The notes below the pieces were generated by a model that saw nothing but the letters and a program-made list of their open reading frames with translations, had not been told where the DNA came from and searched no databases. Below are positions 32,009-40,044 of a stretch of DNA of 64,000 bases, one piece after another. Origin of the DNA: an uncultured Lachnospiraceae bacterium. GTDB lineage: Bacteria; Bacillota; Clostridia; Lachnospirales; Lachnospiraceae. Made by a program: the position numbers and the translations under genes. The stretch's first letter is position 1. Each line of letters starts with the position of its first letter. Location: positions 1 to 64,000 of the forward strand of contig CAJUBE010000006.1 in assembly GCA_910584725.1 (NCBI GenBank). The letters run 5' to 3'.

Positions 32009-33520
32009 TTCTTCCATACCGACATCCTCTTCCTCCATCTCTTCCACAGGAATAGGCACGTCGATATATTGTTCGGTGTACGCTTCACCGAGCACCTGTC
32101 CCATAATCTGCTCAGACAATGCCCTCAATTCGTCGTTGGCATCCGCGCCCTCCCAGATTCTGGCGAAAGCAATCTCAAGCTGTACCCAGAAATTGCTCGT
32201 CTCTATCATCTTCGGCATGGGAACCGACCGGGCGTATTCCTCCAGAAAAGCCGCCGCGTTCGGATCGTCATAGGTTTTTTCCCCGTCACAGTGTACGGGC
32301 AGCTTTCCCGTCCGGGTATAGAGCTCCTGCGTGTTATACTGCGTCAGGTACACCGCAAAGTCGTTGGCCATTTCCTTCTTCGTAGAATAACCGTTGACAC
32401 CGACGCACTGCGTCACGGACAGGGATGCGGAAGACAGCTCCCCGCTCACATCCGGCACACGGGTCACGCCGTAATCATAGGAGAAATCTCCGTCCGCGCG
32501 GGCCTTCTCCAATTTGGAAAGCGCATCCGTCGTTGCCACCGTGTAGACGATCTTACCGTCCAAAAAGTCCTGCAGAACGCCGTCATAGCTGATTTCCTTC
32601 GTGTCTATGGAAAAAAACTGGTTCAGATTCTGGTACACCCGGAGCGCTTTGATCGCGTTCTCATTATAAATACCGATAGAATCCGCATTGTCGCCGTTGA
32701 CGCCGCCCACATCAATATAATTTCCCACAATAAAATAATTATAAAAAATATCCGATACATCCCACTTAAAAACCGCTTCTACCTGCTCCGGCGCATCGTA
32801 GACATCCGCAAAGGACAAAATTTCATCTATCGTCTCGGGAATGGCCTCCTCCATTTTGGCCTCGACCTCCTCCGCGGAAACCTCTTCCTCCTCGGAAGCC
32901 TCCCGAATCTCTTCCTCCACGTCGCCGTTGTCCGCCTGTTCCTGCGCGTCCTCCGCCATAGCCTGATCCCGCTCGGCCACAATCTGCGCCTTGGCCCATT
33001 CTTCCAGATAGGTTCTGTTGTAAAGGAGACAGCTCGTCTCATAATAGAAGGGATAGCCGATTTGTTTGTCATGGTACGTCACCGCCCGAACCGCCGTTCC
33101 CGGCAGCAGCTCCTCCATGGGCGTCACGCCCTCCGGCAGTTTTACCTCACAGGCCAGCCCGGCCAGATACGCCTTTTCCAGCGCGTCATTGCTTACAATA
33201 TACAGATCCGGAACCTCTTCCTCCTGCAGAGATGCCTGATTGATCGTCTCCAGATACTCCAACCCCTGTGTGTAAACAGGCACCACGCGCACCTCGTCCT
33301 GGTATTCGCTGTAGGAGACTGCCACACCGTTCAGATAATCCGTAAGCCCCTCGTCCGCATACCACAGATACAGGGTTTCCCTGTGCCCAAACAGCGTATC
33401 CTCCTCCGCCTCTTCCTCCGCCTGCGGAAGCACGGCCAGGCCAAGCCTCCCCGCGCCGTAAAGCCCACCCGCAACCAGGGCGAGCGCGAGGATCATCAAT
33501 AATCTTTTCTTAAATGTCAA
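32006..33520 (-). CDS. Orphan extracellular solute-binding protein (sugar type)
   Basis: About 504 residues with an N-terminal hydrophobic segment but no lipobox Cys, so it may remain membrane-anchored or be secreted. The body fits the family 1 substrate-binding fold: LYLWYADEGLTDYLNGVA, VPDLYIVSNDALEKAYLAG, IGYPFYYETSCLLYNRTYLEEW, FLDGKIVYTVATTDALSKLEKA, GVTRVPDVSG. A strongly acidic insertion of about 50 residues lies after the LEEWAKAQIVAERD stretch. No permease or ATPase gene is adjacent, unlike most such proteins. TTG at 33520 is preferred because AGGAG is seven bases upstream; a GTG at 33526 is the alternative. Confidence 0.78.
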   Translation of the reverse strand: MTFKKRLLMILALALVAGGLYGAGRLGLAVLPQAEEEAEEDTLFGHRETLYLWYADEGLTDYLNGVAVSYSEYQDEVRVVPVYTQGLEYLETINQASLQEEEVPDLYIVSNDALEKAYLAGLACEVKLPEGVTPMEELLPGTAVRAVTYHDKQIGYPFYYETSCLLYNRTYLEEWAKAQIVAERDQAMAEDAQEQADNGDVEEEIREASEEEEVSAEEVEAKMEEAIPETIDEILSFADVYDAPEQVEAVFKWDVSDIFYNYFIVGNYIDVGGVNGDNADSIGIYNENAIKALRVYQNLNQFFSIDTKEISYDGVLQDFLDGKIVYTVATTDALSKLEKARADGDFSYDYGVTRVPDVSGELSSASLSVTQCVGVNGYSTKKEMANDFAVYLTQYNTQELYTRTGKLPVHCDGEKTYDDPNAAAFLEEYARSVPMPKMIETSNFWVQLEIAFARIWEGADANDELRALSEQIMGQVLGEAYTEQYIDVPIPVEEMEEEDVGMEE

Positions 33521-33555
33521 TTCCACTCTCCTTATTTACCAAATCTCAACTCCTA

Positions 33556-33745
33556 GAACTTCTTAACGAAGCAGCCTCTGCTGCTGAGTTTTAGAAGTTC
33601 TTTTCACTCTAACCGCCATGTCACAGCTTAGCTGTGACTCAAATCAATGCGGAGAATGCCGCATTTCAGGCATTCTCTGGCGTGAGACTTAGTACTTCTT
33701 AGCGAAGCAGCCTTTGCTGCTGAGCTTTAGAAGTACTTCTCACGC
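33556..33745. repeat. Intercistronic multi-hairpin element, copy 6 (SBP-argD)
   Basis: Two joined units. The first is a compound stem GAACTTCT/AGAAGTTC (33556-33563, 33593-33600) with inner GCAGC/GCTGC. The second has stem 1 GTCACAGC-TTA-GCTGTGAC (33620-33638), TCAAAT, stem 2 GAGAATGCC/GGCATTCTC (33652-33677) and outer helix GCGTGAGA (33680-33687) with TCTCACGC (33738-33745). It encloses AGTACTTCT/AGAAGTACT (33691-33699, 33729-33737) with GCAGC/GCTGC. Stem 1, the outer helix and the inner stem differ from copy 3 in both arms, so pairing is kept. Confidence 0.8.
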
Positions 33746-34938
33746 TACGCTATACTGTCGCGCAAAATCTCTATCATATCGTCCACATGTTCCTCCGTGA
33801 TGACAAGCGGCGGCACAAAACGAATGATACTTGTCCCGGCATTGATCAGCACAAGTCCCCGCTCCATTGCCCGCTTGATGATATCTCCCACGGGTCTGTT
33901 GAACACAAGCCCCTGCATGAGCCCGGCGCCGCGCCTTGTCTCCACACAGGAGAACTCTTCCACAAGCTCGTCAAGCCGCTTCTCCAGATAAGCGCCGACC
34001 CTGTTCACATTGGAGAGCACATCCTTCTCTTTAAACAGGTCAATCACCTTGCTGACTGCCGCGCAGGCAAGCGGATTGCCTCCGTAGGTGGTGCCGTGGT
34101 CACCGGCGACAAGGGAATTGGCCCCCACCTTCTCCGTCATCAGAAACGCGCCCACGGGCACGCCACAGCCGAGCGCCTTCGCCGTGGTCATCACATCCGG
34201 CTTAATGCCATAGCGTTGCCACGCAAACATCTTGCCTGTGCGCCCCATGCCGCACTGAATTTCATCCAATATCATCAGGATGTCTCTCTCGTCGCAGAGC
34301 TTCCTGACCTTTTGCATAAATTCCTCCGTGGCCGGATAAATGCCGCCCTCTCCCTGCACAGTCTCAAAAAGGATCGCGCAGGTCTTGTCGTTTGCCTGCG
34401 CCATCACACTGTCAAAATCGTTCAGATCAGCAAAGCGGATATTGCCGATCATCGGCTCGAAAGCTTCCCTGTAGTGGGGATTTCCCGTCACCGAAAGCGC
34501 TCCCATGGTGCGCCCGTGGAAAGAATGATTCATGGCAATGATCTCGTGATCCGTTTTCCCGTCCTTCAGATACGCATACTTGCGCGCCGTCTTGATGGCG
34601 CCCTCCACAGCCTCCGCGCCGCTGTTCGTAAAGAACACGCGATCCATGCCGGAGATCTCTTTGAGTTTTTTCGCCGCCTCGATGGCGGGTGTATTGTAAT
34701 AGTAGTTTGAGGTATGAATAATCTTGTCAATCTGGCTTTTCAGCGCGTCGTTGTAGGCTTCATTGTGATAGCCCAGCGCAAACACGGCGATTCCCGCCAC
34801 AAAATCCAGATATTTTTTCCCATCCACATCGTAGAGGTACACGCCCTCCCCCTTATCAAATACGACCTGATAACGGTTGTAGGTGTGAAGCAGCGCCTGC
34901 TCCGCCTCGTCTATATAACATTGCATTTCCGCACTCAT
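33745..34938 (-). CDS. argD: Acetylornithine aminotransferase
   Basis: 397 residues, class III PLP aminotransferase. It shows YLDFVAGIAVFALGY, FFTNSGAEAVEGAIKTAR, HGRTMGALSVTG, ILFETVQGEGGIYPA, MILDEIQCGMGRTGKMFA and the PLP lysine in MTTAKALGCGVPVGAF. It makes N-acetylornithine from the semialdehyde. It is the last gene of argJ-argB-argD. The start has GAAGGC about 5 bases upstream. Hairpin elements flank both ends. Confidence 0.93.
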   Translation of the reverse strand: MSAEMQCYIDEAEQALLHTYNRYQVVFDKGEGVYLYDVDGKKYLDFVAGIAVFALGYHNEAYNDALKSQIDKIIHTSNYYYNTPAIEAAKKLKEISGMDRVFFTNSGAEAVEGAIKTARKYAYLKDGKTDHEIIAMNHSFHGRTMGALSVTGNPHYREAFEPMIGNIRFADLNDFDSVMAQANDKTCAILFETVQGEGGIYPATEEFMQKVRKLCDERDILMILDEIQCGMGRTGKMFAWQRYGIKPDVMTTAKALGCGVPVGAFLMTEKVGANSLVAGDHGTTYGGNPLACAAVSKVIDLFKEKDVLSNVNRVGAYLEKRLDELVEEFSCVETRRGAGLMQGLVFNRPVGDIIKRAMERGLVLINAGTSIIRFVPPLVITEEHVDDMIEILRDSIA

Positions 34939-34998
34939 TTTTCTGCCTTCTTTCTATCCATATTTATGTATTGCGAAACCCTTCTCAACCTCCCTGTC

Positions 34999-35115
34999 AT
35001 GCCGTCAAAGCGGCACAAACAATCCATGCAGAGAATGCCGCTCTTTGGCATTCTCTCGTGTGAAGCTTGAAATCACTTGGCGAGGTATTTTCGAGCTTAG
35101 TGATTTCCTTCACAC
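34999..35115. repeat. Intercistronic multi-hairpin element, copy 7 (argD-argB)
   Basis: Stem 1 TGCCG/CGGCA (35000-35015), stem 2 GAGAATGCC/GGCATTCTC (35031-35055), outer helix GTGTGAAG (35058-35065) with CTTCACAC (35108-35115), enclosing GAAATCACT/AGTGATTTC (35069-35077, 35099-35107). Same order of stems as copies 3 and 6 with different sequences in all but stem 2. It overlaps the last codons of argB. Confidence 0.75.
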
Positions 35116-36002
35116 AGTTCTTTATCCCGGTCTGCAATGATCGCCGTACCGATACCGTGATCGGTAAAGATTTCCAGCAGCAGGCAGTGGGCGATCCGTC
35201 CGTCCAGAATATGCACCCGGTTTACGCCCTCCCTGATGGCATCCGTACAGTTTCCCAGCTTCGGGAGCATACCGCCGCCGATACAGCCGCTGTCAATCAG
35301 TTCCTCCGCCTGCGTTGCTGTCAATCTTGAGATAAAGCTGGATTTGTCGTTAATATCTCTGTAAAGGCCCTCTATATCTGTCAGGAACACCAGCTTGTCC
35401 GCACCCACTGCCTTGGCGATGGCGCAGGCCGCGTCGTCCGCATTGATATTGTAGGTCATAAACTGTTCATCCAGACCGATGGGCGCCACGATGGGCAGGA
35501 AGTCCTTCTCCAGAAGGTCGTAGATCACCTTCGGGTCAACGCCGCAGATCTCTCCCACAAAACCGATGTCCTGCCCGTCCGCATACCTCTTCTTACACTG
35601 CAAAAGCCCGGCATCCTTACCGCTGATGCCGACCGCCCGAACGCCCAGCTCCTCCACCATGCGCACAAGGTTTTTGTTGACTTTATTCAGAACCATCTCC
35701 GCGATTTCCATGGTTTCGTCGTCGGTCACCCGCAGGCCGTTCACGAACTCCGCCTCCTTGCCGACCTTGCCGACCCAGCGGCTGATCTCCTTGCCGCCGC
35801 CATGGACGATAATGGGCTTAAAACCGACAAGCTTAAGAAGCGTCACGTCCTTGATGACGTTTCGCTGCAGCTCTTCGTTGCTCATGGCGCTGCCGCCGTA
35901 TTTTACCACGATGATCTTTCTGTTAAATTTCTGGATATAGGGAAGGGCTTCGATCAATACCTCCGCCTTCGCCAGAATTTTGTCCATTTCCTGCTGTTCC
36001 AT
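35097..36002 (-). CDS. argB: N-acetylglutamate kinase
   Basis: 301 residues of the amino-acid kinase family: IVVKYGGSAM near the N-terminus, PIIVHGGGKEISRWV, FVNGLRVTDDETMEIAEMVL, DAACAIAKAVGADKLVFLTD and GGMLPKLGNCTDAIREGV. It phosphorylates N-acetylglutamate, usually the arginine-regulated step. It lies between argJ and argD. The stop is inside the arm of a hairpin element. Confidence 0.94.
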   Translation of the reverse strand: MEQQEMDKILAKAEVLIEALPYIQKFNRKIIVVKYGGSAMSNEELQRNVIKDVTLLKLVGFKPIIVHGGGKEISRWVGKVGKEAEFVNGLRVTDDETMEIAEMVLNKVNKNLVRMVEELGVRAVGISGKDAGLLQCKKRYADGQDIGFVGEICGVDPKVIYDLLEKDFLPIVAPIGLDEQFMTYNINADDAACAIAKAVGADKLVFLTDIEGLYRDINDKSSFISRLTATQAEELIDSGCIGGGMLPKLGNCTDAIREGVNRVHILDGRIAHCLLLEIFTDHGIGTAIIADRDKELCEGNH

Positions 36003-36040
36003 AAAATTGTGCCTCTTTTCATTTATTGATAATAGTCCGC

Positions 36041-37264
36041 TCAGCTCCGGTAATCCGCATTAATATTAACATATTCATGAGTCAGGTCGCAGCCCCAGGC
36101 GGTGGCTTCAGCGTCGCCGCGTTTCATGTCCACGATCACGGTTACCTCGGGGGCTGAGAGGAGTTTCGTCGCCTCTTCCTCGTCATAGTCCGTCAGCATA
36201 CCGTCTTTGCATATCTGCATCCGGTTTCCGGCAGCCTCGCAGTAGAGGTCTACCTGCTCCGGGTCGAAATCCACACCCGCGTAGCCGAGGGCGCACATGA
36301 TACGCCCCACGTTAGCGTCATGGCCGTAGATCATGGCTTTCGTCAGGCTGGAGCAGATCACGGATTTACACAAAATACGCGCCTCCTCCTTCGTTGCCGC
36401 ATGAATAACACGTGTCTCAAAGAGGGCCGTCGCGCCCTCGCCGTCCCCCGCCATCTTTTTCGCCAGCGTCTCATCTATATAGTGCAGAGCTTCCTTAAAT
36501 ATCTCGTAGTCCGCGTTCCGCTCCGTAATCTCGGAGTTTCCCGCGAGGCCGTTCGCCAGCACGATCAGCGTATCGTTGGTGGAAGTGTCCCCGTCCACGG
36601 AAATCATGTTGAAGGTGTCCTTCACATCCTCGCTGAGCGCTTCCTGTAAAAGCTCTTTGGAAATCGCGATATCCGTTGTGATGAAACAGAGCATGGTGCT
36701 CATATTCGGATGAATCATGCCTGAGCCCTTGCACATGCCGCCCACAGTCACTGTTTTCCCGCCTACCTCGATCTGCACCGCCGCCTGCTTCGGCTTCGTA
36801 TCCGTGGTCATCATGGCCTCCACGGCCGCAAGTCCCGCCTCCGGCGTATGTGCCCTAGCCTGCGCAAGCCTGTCCACACCGGCCACAAGCTTCTCTATCG
36901 GAATTTGCCAGCCAATCACGCCAGTGGACGCCACCAGAACGGCGTCGGACGATACATCCAGCGCTTCCGCCGCCTTCTGCGCCGTCTGCCTGCAGCACTC
37001 ATACCCCTGCTTTCCCGTACAGGCGTTGGCAATACCCGCGTTGACCACCACCGCCTGCGCGTAAGGGGAATGCGCCACAATCTCCCTGTCCCACAAAACA
37101 GGCGCCGCCTTCACCACGTTTCCGGTAAATACCCCTGCCGCCCGGCAGGGCGCCTGGCTGTAAATCAGCGCCATATCCTTCCTGTTCTGATATTTGATCG
37201 ACGCTTCCACCCCGGCCGCCTCAAAACCCGCCGCCGCAGTCACGCCGCCTTCTATGATTTTCAT
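36041..37264 (-). CDS. argJ: Bifunctional ornithine acetyltransferase / N-acetylglutamate synthase
   Basis: 407 residues. ArgJ features: VTAAAGFEAAGVEASIK, the GNVVKAAPV strand, VVVNAGIANACTG, ASTGVIGWQIP, and the self-cleavage site within IHPNMSTMLCF, where Thr becomes the N-terminal nucleophile of the beta chain. ArgJ recycles the acetyl group from acetylornithine to glutamate. The start at 37264 has GAGGA about 11 bases upstream; the longer frame to 37354 crosses a terminator and promoter. argC, the remaining step of the cycle, is not in the window. Confidence 0.94.
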   Translation of the reverse strand: MKIIEGGVTAAAGFEAAGVEASIKYQNRKDMALIYSQAPCRAAGVFTGNVVKAAPVLWDREIVAHSPYAQAVVVNAGIANACTGKQGYECCRQTAQKAAEALDVSSDAVLVASTGVIGWQIPIEKLVAGVDRLAQARAHTPEAGLAAVEAMMTTDTKPKQAAVQIEVGGKTVTVGGMCKGSGMIHPNMSTMLCFITTDIAISKELLQEALSEDVKDTFNMISVDGDTSTNDTLIVLANGLAGNSEITERNADYEIFKEALHYIDETLAKKMAGDGEGATALFETRVIHAATKEEARILCKSVICSSLTKAMIYGHDANVGRIMCALGYAGVDFDPEQVDLYCEAAGNRMQICKDGMLTDYDEEEATKLLSAPEVTVIVDMKRGDAEATAWGCDLTHEYVNINADYRS

Positions 37265-37309
37265 GCCGTCTTTATCCTCTTTTCTTAACTTATAGTAACT
37301 TCTCGCACT

Positions 37310-37338
37310 AATATACAATAAAACGGCGAGGATTGCAA
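37310..37338 (-). promoter_or_regulatory. Promoter of argJ-argB-argD
   Basis: Minus strand TTGCAA (37338-37333), a 17-base spacer and TATATT (37315-37310). The -35 lies inside the loop of the upstream gene's terminator. Confidence 0.55.
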
Positions 37339-37345
37339 CCTCGCC
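37318..37345 (-). terminator. Terminator of the nucleotidyltransferase gene
   Basis: GGCGAGG (37325-37331) with CCTCGCC (37339-37345), followed on the minus strand by GTTTTATTG. It starts at the stop of the upstream gene and overlaps the argJ promoter. Confidence 0.75.
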
Positions 37346-37346
37346 G

Positions 37347-38132
37347 CTATGCAAGCGTCTCCCCGATCACTTTCTCCAACTCCGAAACCATAAGCTCCAC
37401 CACCGATATCGCCGCCGGGTCTTTAAACATGCTGTTTAACAGCAGACGGATATTCAGCTCGAATCTGGCGGGGAGAATACTGCACTCCTCCATGCTGACC
37501 TGCACCAGACGCTTCTCTCCGGGATGCCGCTTCTCGTTCAGCGCAAAGAGAATATCGAAATAGGATGCCAGAAACCGATTGACGCTCTGATTGATATTCA
37601 CCATGTCGCCCCGTTTCATTGCCTTGTCGATCTGTACAATAAAGGAGGGAATGCCATACTTTATCAGATTCATGTGATGACTGATGATATTATCTTTCAG
37701 TTCCCGCGGGTACGGCACCTGATACTTTTCCTTAGCCGCCGCCAACATGCCTCCTTTGTCGTAGGCGATCCGGCCTGTCATAAGATTGTGCCACATACCG
37801 GTTGTACAGCCGTCCATCACCTCATACTGTGTCACCACCCGGTCAATGCCCGCCAGAAACTCCTCAAGGTTTCGGTATACAATGTTCAGCTCCGTGCCGT
37901 CCTCCATGATACAGACGTCCTCATGCTCCCTGTAACGGTTGTCGAGCGCCATACTTCCACAGTATTTCTCCAGCACGCCCCGCCTAAGCTCCGTGGGAAC
38001 CGGCTCCGTGCTGTAGACATACACATCATAGTCCGAAAATTCATCGTTTCTTTTGACGGCGCGCGAACCGCCTATCGCCATGGCGCGCACCTGTGGAAAT
38101 CTTGCGTATTCATTAAAAATGTCCTGTACCAT
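37347..38132 (-). CDS. DUF4037-type nucleotidyltransferase-fold protein
   Basis: 261 residues. The N-terminus carries the nucleotidyltransferase motif IGGSRAVKRND with FSDYDVYVY, giving the GS and D-x-D metal ligands. The rest (VTQYEVMDGCTTGMWHNL, AYDKGGMLAAAKEKYQVPYP, LNEKRHPGEKRL) matches DUF4037-type proteins, stand-alone nucleotidyltransferase-fold enzymes of unknown target. The start at 38132 has GGAAGG upstream; the longer frame to 38192 lacks a signal. Confidence 0.75.
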   Translation of the reverse strand: MVQDIFNEYARFPQVRAMAIGGSRAVKRNDEFSDYDVYVYSTEPVPTELRRGVLEKYCGSMALDNRYREHEDVCIMEDGTELNIVYRNLEEFLAGIDRVVTQYEVMDGCTTGMWHNLMTGRIAYDKGGMLAAAKEKYQVPYPRELKDNIISHHMNLIKYGIPSFIVQIDKAMKRGDMVNINQSVNRFLASYFDILFALNEKRHPGEKRLVQVSMEECSILPARFELNIRLLLNSMFKDPAAISVVELMVSELEKVIGETLA

Positions 38133-38226
38133 CGGCTGTCCGTCCTTCCTGTACCGCGCAGGCTTCCTGCCTGCCGGTCCGGCTCCGTACAATTTGTGTC
38201 ACCGCATTCGGCGGGATATCTGACTT

Positions 38227-38580
38227 TTACAGAAGCTCCTCCCACTCACTTTCCTTAAAACCCGGATACACGCCCTTCTCACACACAAGAATCGGGCGCT
38301 TCACAAGCATCCCGTCCGTGGCAAGGAGCGCAAGCTGCTCCTCCTCGCTCATGCCGGGCAGTTTATCCTTAAGCGCCATCTCCTTGTAGAGCAGCCCGCT
38401 CGTGTTGAAAAACCGTTTCAGCGGCAGCCCGCTTTTTTCATGCCATGTCCGCAGTTCGTCCGCAGTCGGATTCTCCTCTTTGATCGGGCGTCCTTCATAG
38501 GCAATCCCCCTTTCATCCAGCCATTTCAAAGCCTTCTGGCAGGTGGAACATTTCGCGTAATAGAGAACCATGGGTTTCAT
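38227..38580 (-). CDS. ArsC/Spx family reductase-like protein
   Basis: 117 residues with the thioredoxin-like ArsC fold: VLYYAKCSTCQKALKWLDERG (CxxC redox pair), PIKEENPTADELRTW, KRFFNTSGLLYKEM, LATDGMLVKRPILVCEKG. The LVKRPI segment holds the cis-Pro region. The family includes arsenate reductases and Spx regulators; the CSTC pair and PTADEL pattern resemble YffB/ArsC-type proteins rather than Spx. The ribosome site GGAGG is nine bases before the start. No arsenic genes are near. Confidence 0.82.
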   Translation of the reverse strand: MKPMVLYYAKCSTCQKALKWLDERGIAYEGRPIKEENPTADELRTWHEKSGLPLKRFFNTSGLLYKEMALKDKLPGMSEEEQLALLATDGMLVKRPILVCEKGVYPGFKESEWEELL

Positions 38581-38697
38581 GTCTGATTCCTCCGTATCGT
38601 ATTTTCCATATTGCATTTCCATTTGCAAATACCATTTTGATTTTATCAGTATTTCCTGTCTTTTGGCAATCATTATTCCAAAATTTCTTTGCACCGC

Positions 38698-38812
38698 ATA
38701 AGCAGACTCAAAATGCTTCGCATTTCTCGTTCGCGTTGCTCGTCATAAGCAGTTGACATCATGCTTTCATGCAAGCATGAGCATGTTGTCAACTCCTTCT
38801 GACTCTGCTTAT
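38698..38812. repeat. Intercistronic multi-hairpin element, copy 8
   Basis: Outer helix ATAAGCAGA (38698-38706) and TCTGCTTAT (38804-38812). Inside are AAATGC-TTC-GCATTT (near 38711), GTTGACA (38752-38758) with TGTCAAC (38787-38793), and CATGCTT (38760-38766) with AAGCATG (38773-38779). It holds TCTGCTTATACGC, one base different from the words at 4301 and 31933. Confidence 0.6.
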
Positions 38813-38871
38813 ACGCAAAAAACGGCGGTTTCTCCTTTCGGATGCCCCGCCGCCGTACATCTCTATTCTTC

Positions 38872-39822
38872 TTATCCCATATTGCGCAGATAGATCATGT
38901 TGTTGACCGTGATTTCCGCCCGCCACCAGTTTTTGCTGACCGCCCATGCCTCCGGATAGTCGTCCCAGCTCCAGTTCACGGCGTAGCCGCCGTCCGGCAT
39001 CTGCGCCTTTCTGATCAGTTCGCACTCGTACTGCGCCGCTTCACGGTTTCCGTCATAAAAAACAGATTCCTTCCTATTAAAGAACTGGGACGGCTTGCAG
39101 ACATAACCCGTCTCCCATGTAGAAGTGTCCTGTGTGATGGTTGCAGACACCAGCTCCTGCAAAAGCGCCGTCAGACGCTCCATCTCAAACCTGCCGGAAA
39201 GCCCTGCCGCCCCGATATCCTCCCAGAGCTGCACAAAGCAGGGGAGCACGTGCATATCCTGCGGATCGCCGTTCTGAAAAAGGGCCTCCACCGATTCTTT
39301 CGCGATACCGAGCGCCCTTTTCCAGAAACCGCTGTCCTCCTGCGCATACCGCAGGATAAATCCTGCCAGAGATGCGGTCGGATTGTACCGCCTGATAAAC
39401 CTCTCCTTCTCCGTATCCTGATACCATGGCGCATGGGGATATGTCCACCATGAGGCATGGGGAAAGTCATTGTTGGAAGCAACTACATAGCTCCATTTCT
39501 CCCCGTCAAATTCAGACGTGTGCTCCAGATAATCCAATAGCTTTATGATAATTGGTTCTGACTTATGTAAACCTTCCAACTCCCGCAGCGCAACCGTCGC
39601 CCGCCACGCCTGCATCGGTATGGAATGGGGGTTCATATTGTCCTCCTCCAACCCGTGCCCAAAGCCGCCGTCCTCATTCTGGTAAGCGGTTAACGCGTCG
39701 AGCACCTCCTGCTCACTCCCATTTTCAAAGTGATATTTCCACCTTGCCAAGTCAAGCGGTCTTGCGTTTCGATATACAAACCGCCTCGCTCTCTCAAATA
39801 CTTCTCTGTCCTGTTCTCTCAT
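38872..39822 (-). CDS. Prenyltransferase/squalene-oxidase-repeat (alpha/alpha toroid) protein
   Basis: 316 residues. Repeats of the QxDGG type: LTAYQNEDGGFGHGLEED near residue 50 and MPDGGYAVNWSWDDYPEAW near residue 275, with paired helices between. The fold is that of terpene cyclase/prenyltransferase-like alpha-alpha barrels. No signal peptide or membrane helix is present, so it is probably cytoplasmic. Clostridial proteins of this kind have no assigned reaction. The ribosome site GGAGG is 10 bases upstream. It stands alone between a hairpin element and the AraC gene. Confidence 0.7.
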   Translation of the reverse strand: MREQDREVFERARRFVYRNARPLDLARWKYHFENGSEQEVLDALTAYQNEDGGFGHGLEEDNMNPHSIPMQAWRATVALRELEGLHKSEPIIIKLLDYLEHTSEFDGEKWSYVVASNNDFPHASWWTYPHAPWYQDTEKERFIRRYNPTASLAGFILRYAQEDSGFWKRALGIAKESVEALFQNGDPQDMHVLPCFVQLWEDIGAAGLSGRFEMERLTALLQELVSATITQDTSTWETGYVCKPSQFFNRKESVFYDGNREAAQYECELIRKAQMPDGGYAVNWSWDDYPEAWAVSKNWWRAEITVNNMIYLRNMG

Positions 39823-40044
39823 AACCAGGAATCCTCCTTGTCAAAATATATTTGCCGCAGCTATTCCTTATTTTTTTCTCCCTGGATCAAGCGATGACCC
39901 TCAAATCAAGGTTGAAGGATTTTCCTTCGACCTTATTACTCCATGTAAAATACACATGAAATCGTCTTCATCTGTAAACACTTTTTCCTGTACCGAATAG
40001 CTGCGTTTCTAAAATTATATCCCGAATTTCTGATTCCCGTCTTG

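Noticed and set aside
32069..33502. Long plus-strand open frame of 477 codons
   Set aside because: It is exactly opposite the solute-binding protein gene, has no ribosome site and its translation resembles no family.
27236..33745. Hairpin elements considered as simple terminators
   Set aside because: The stems lack T tracts and the genes around them appear to be in continuing operons.
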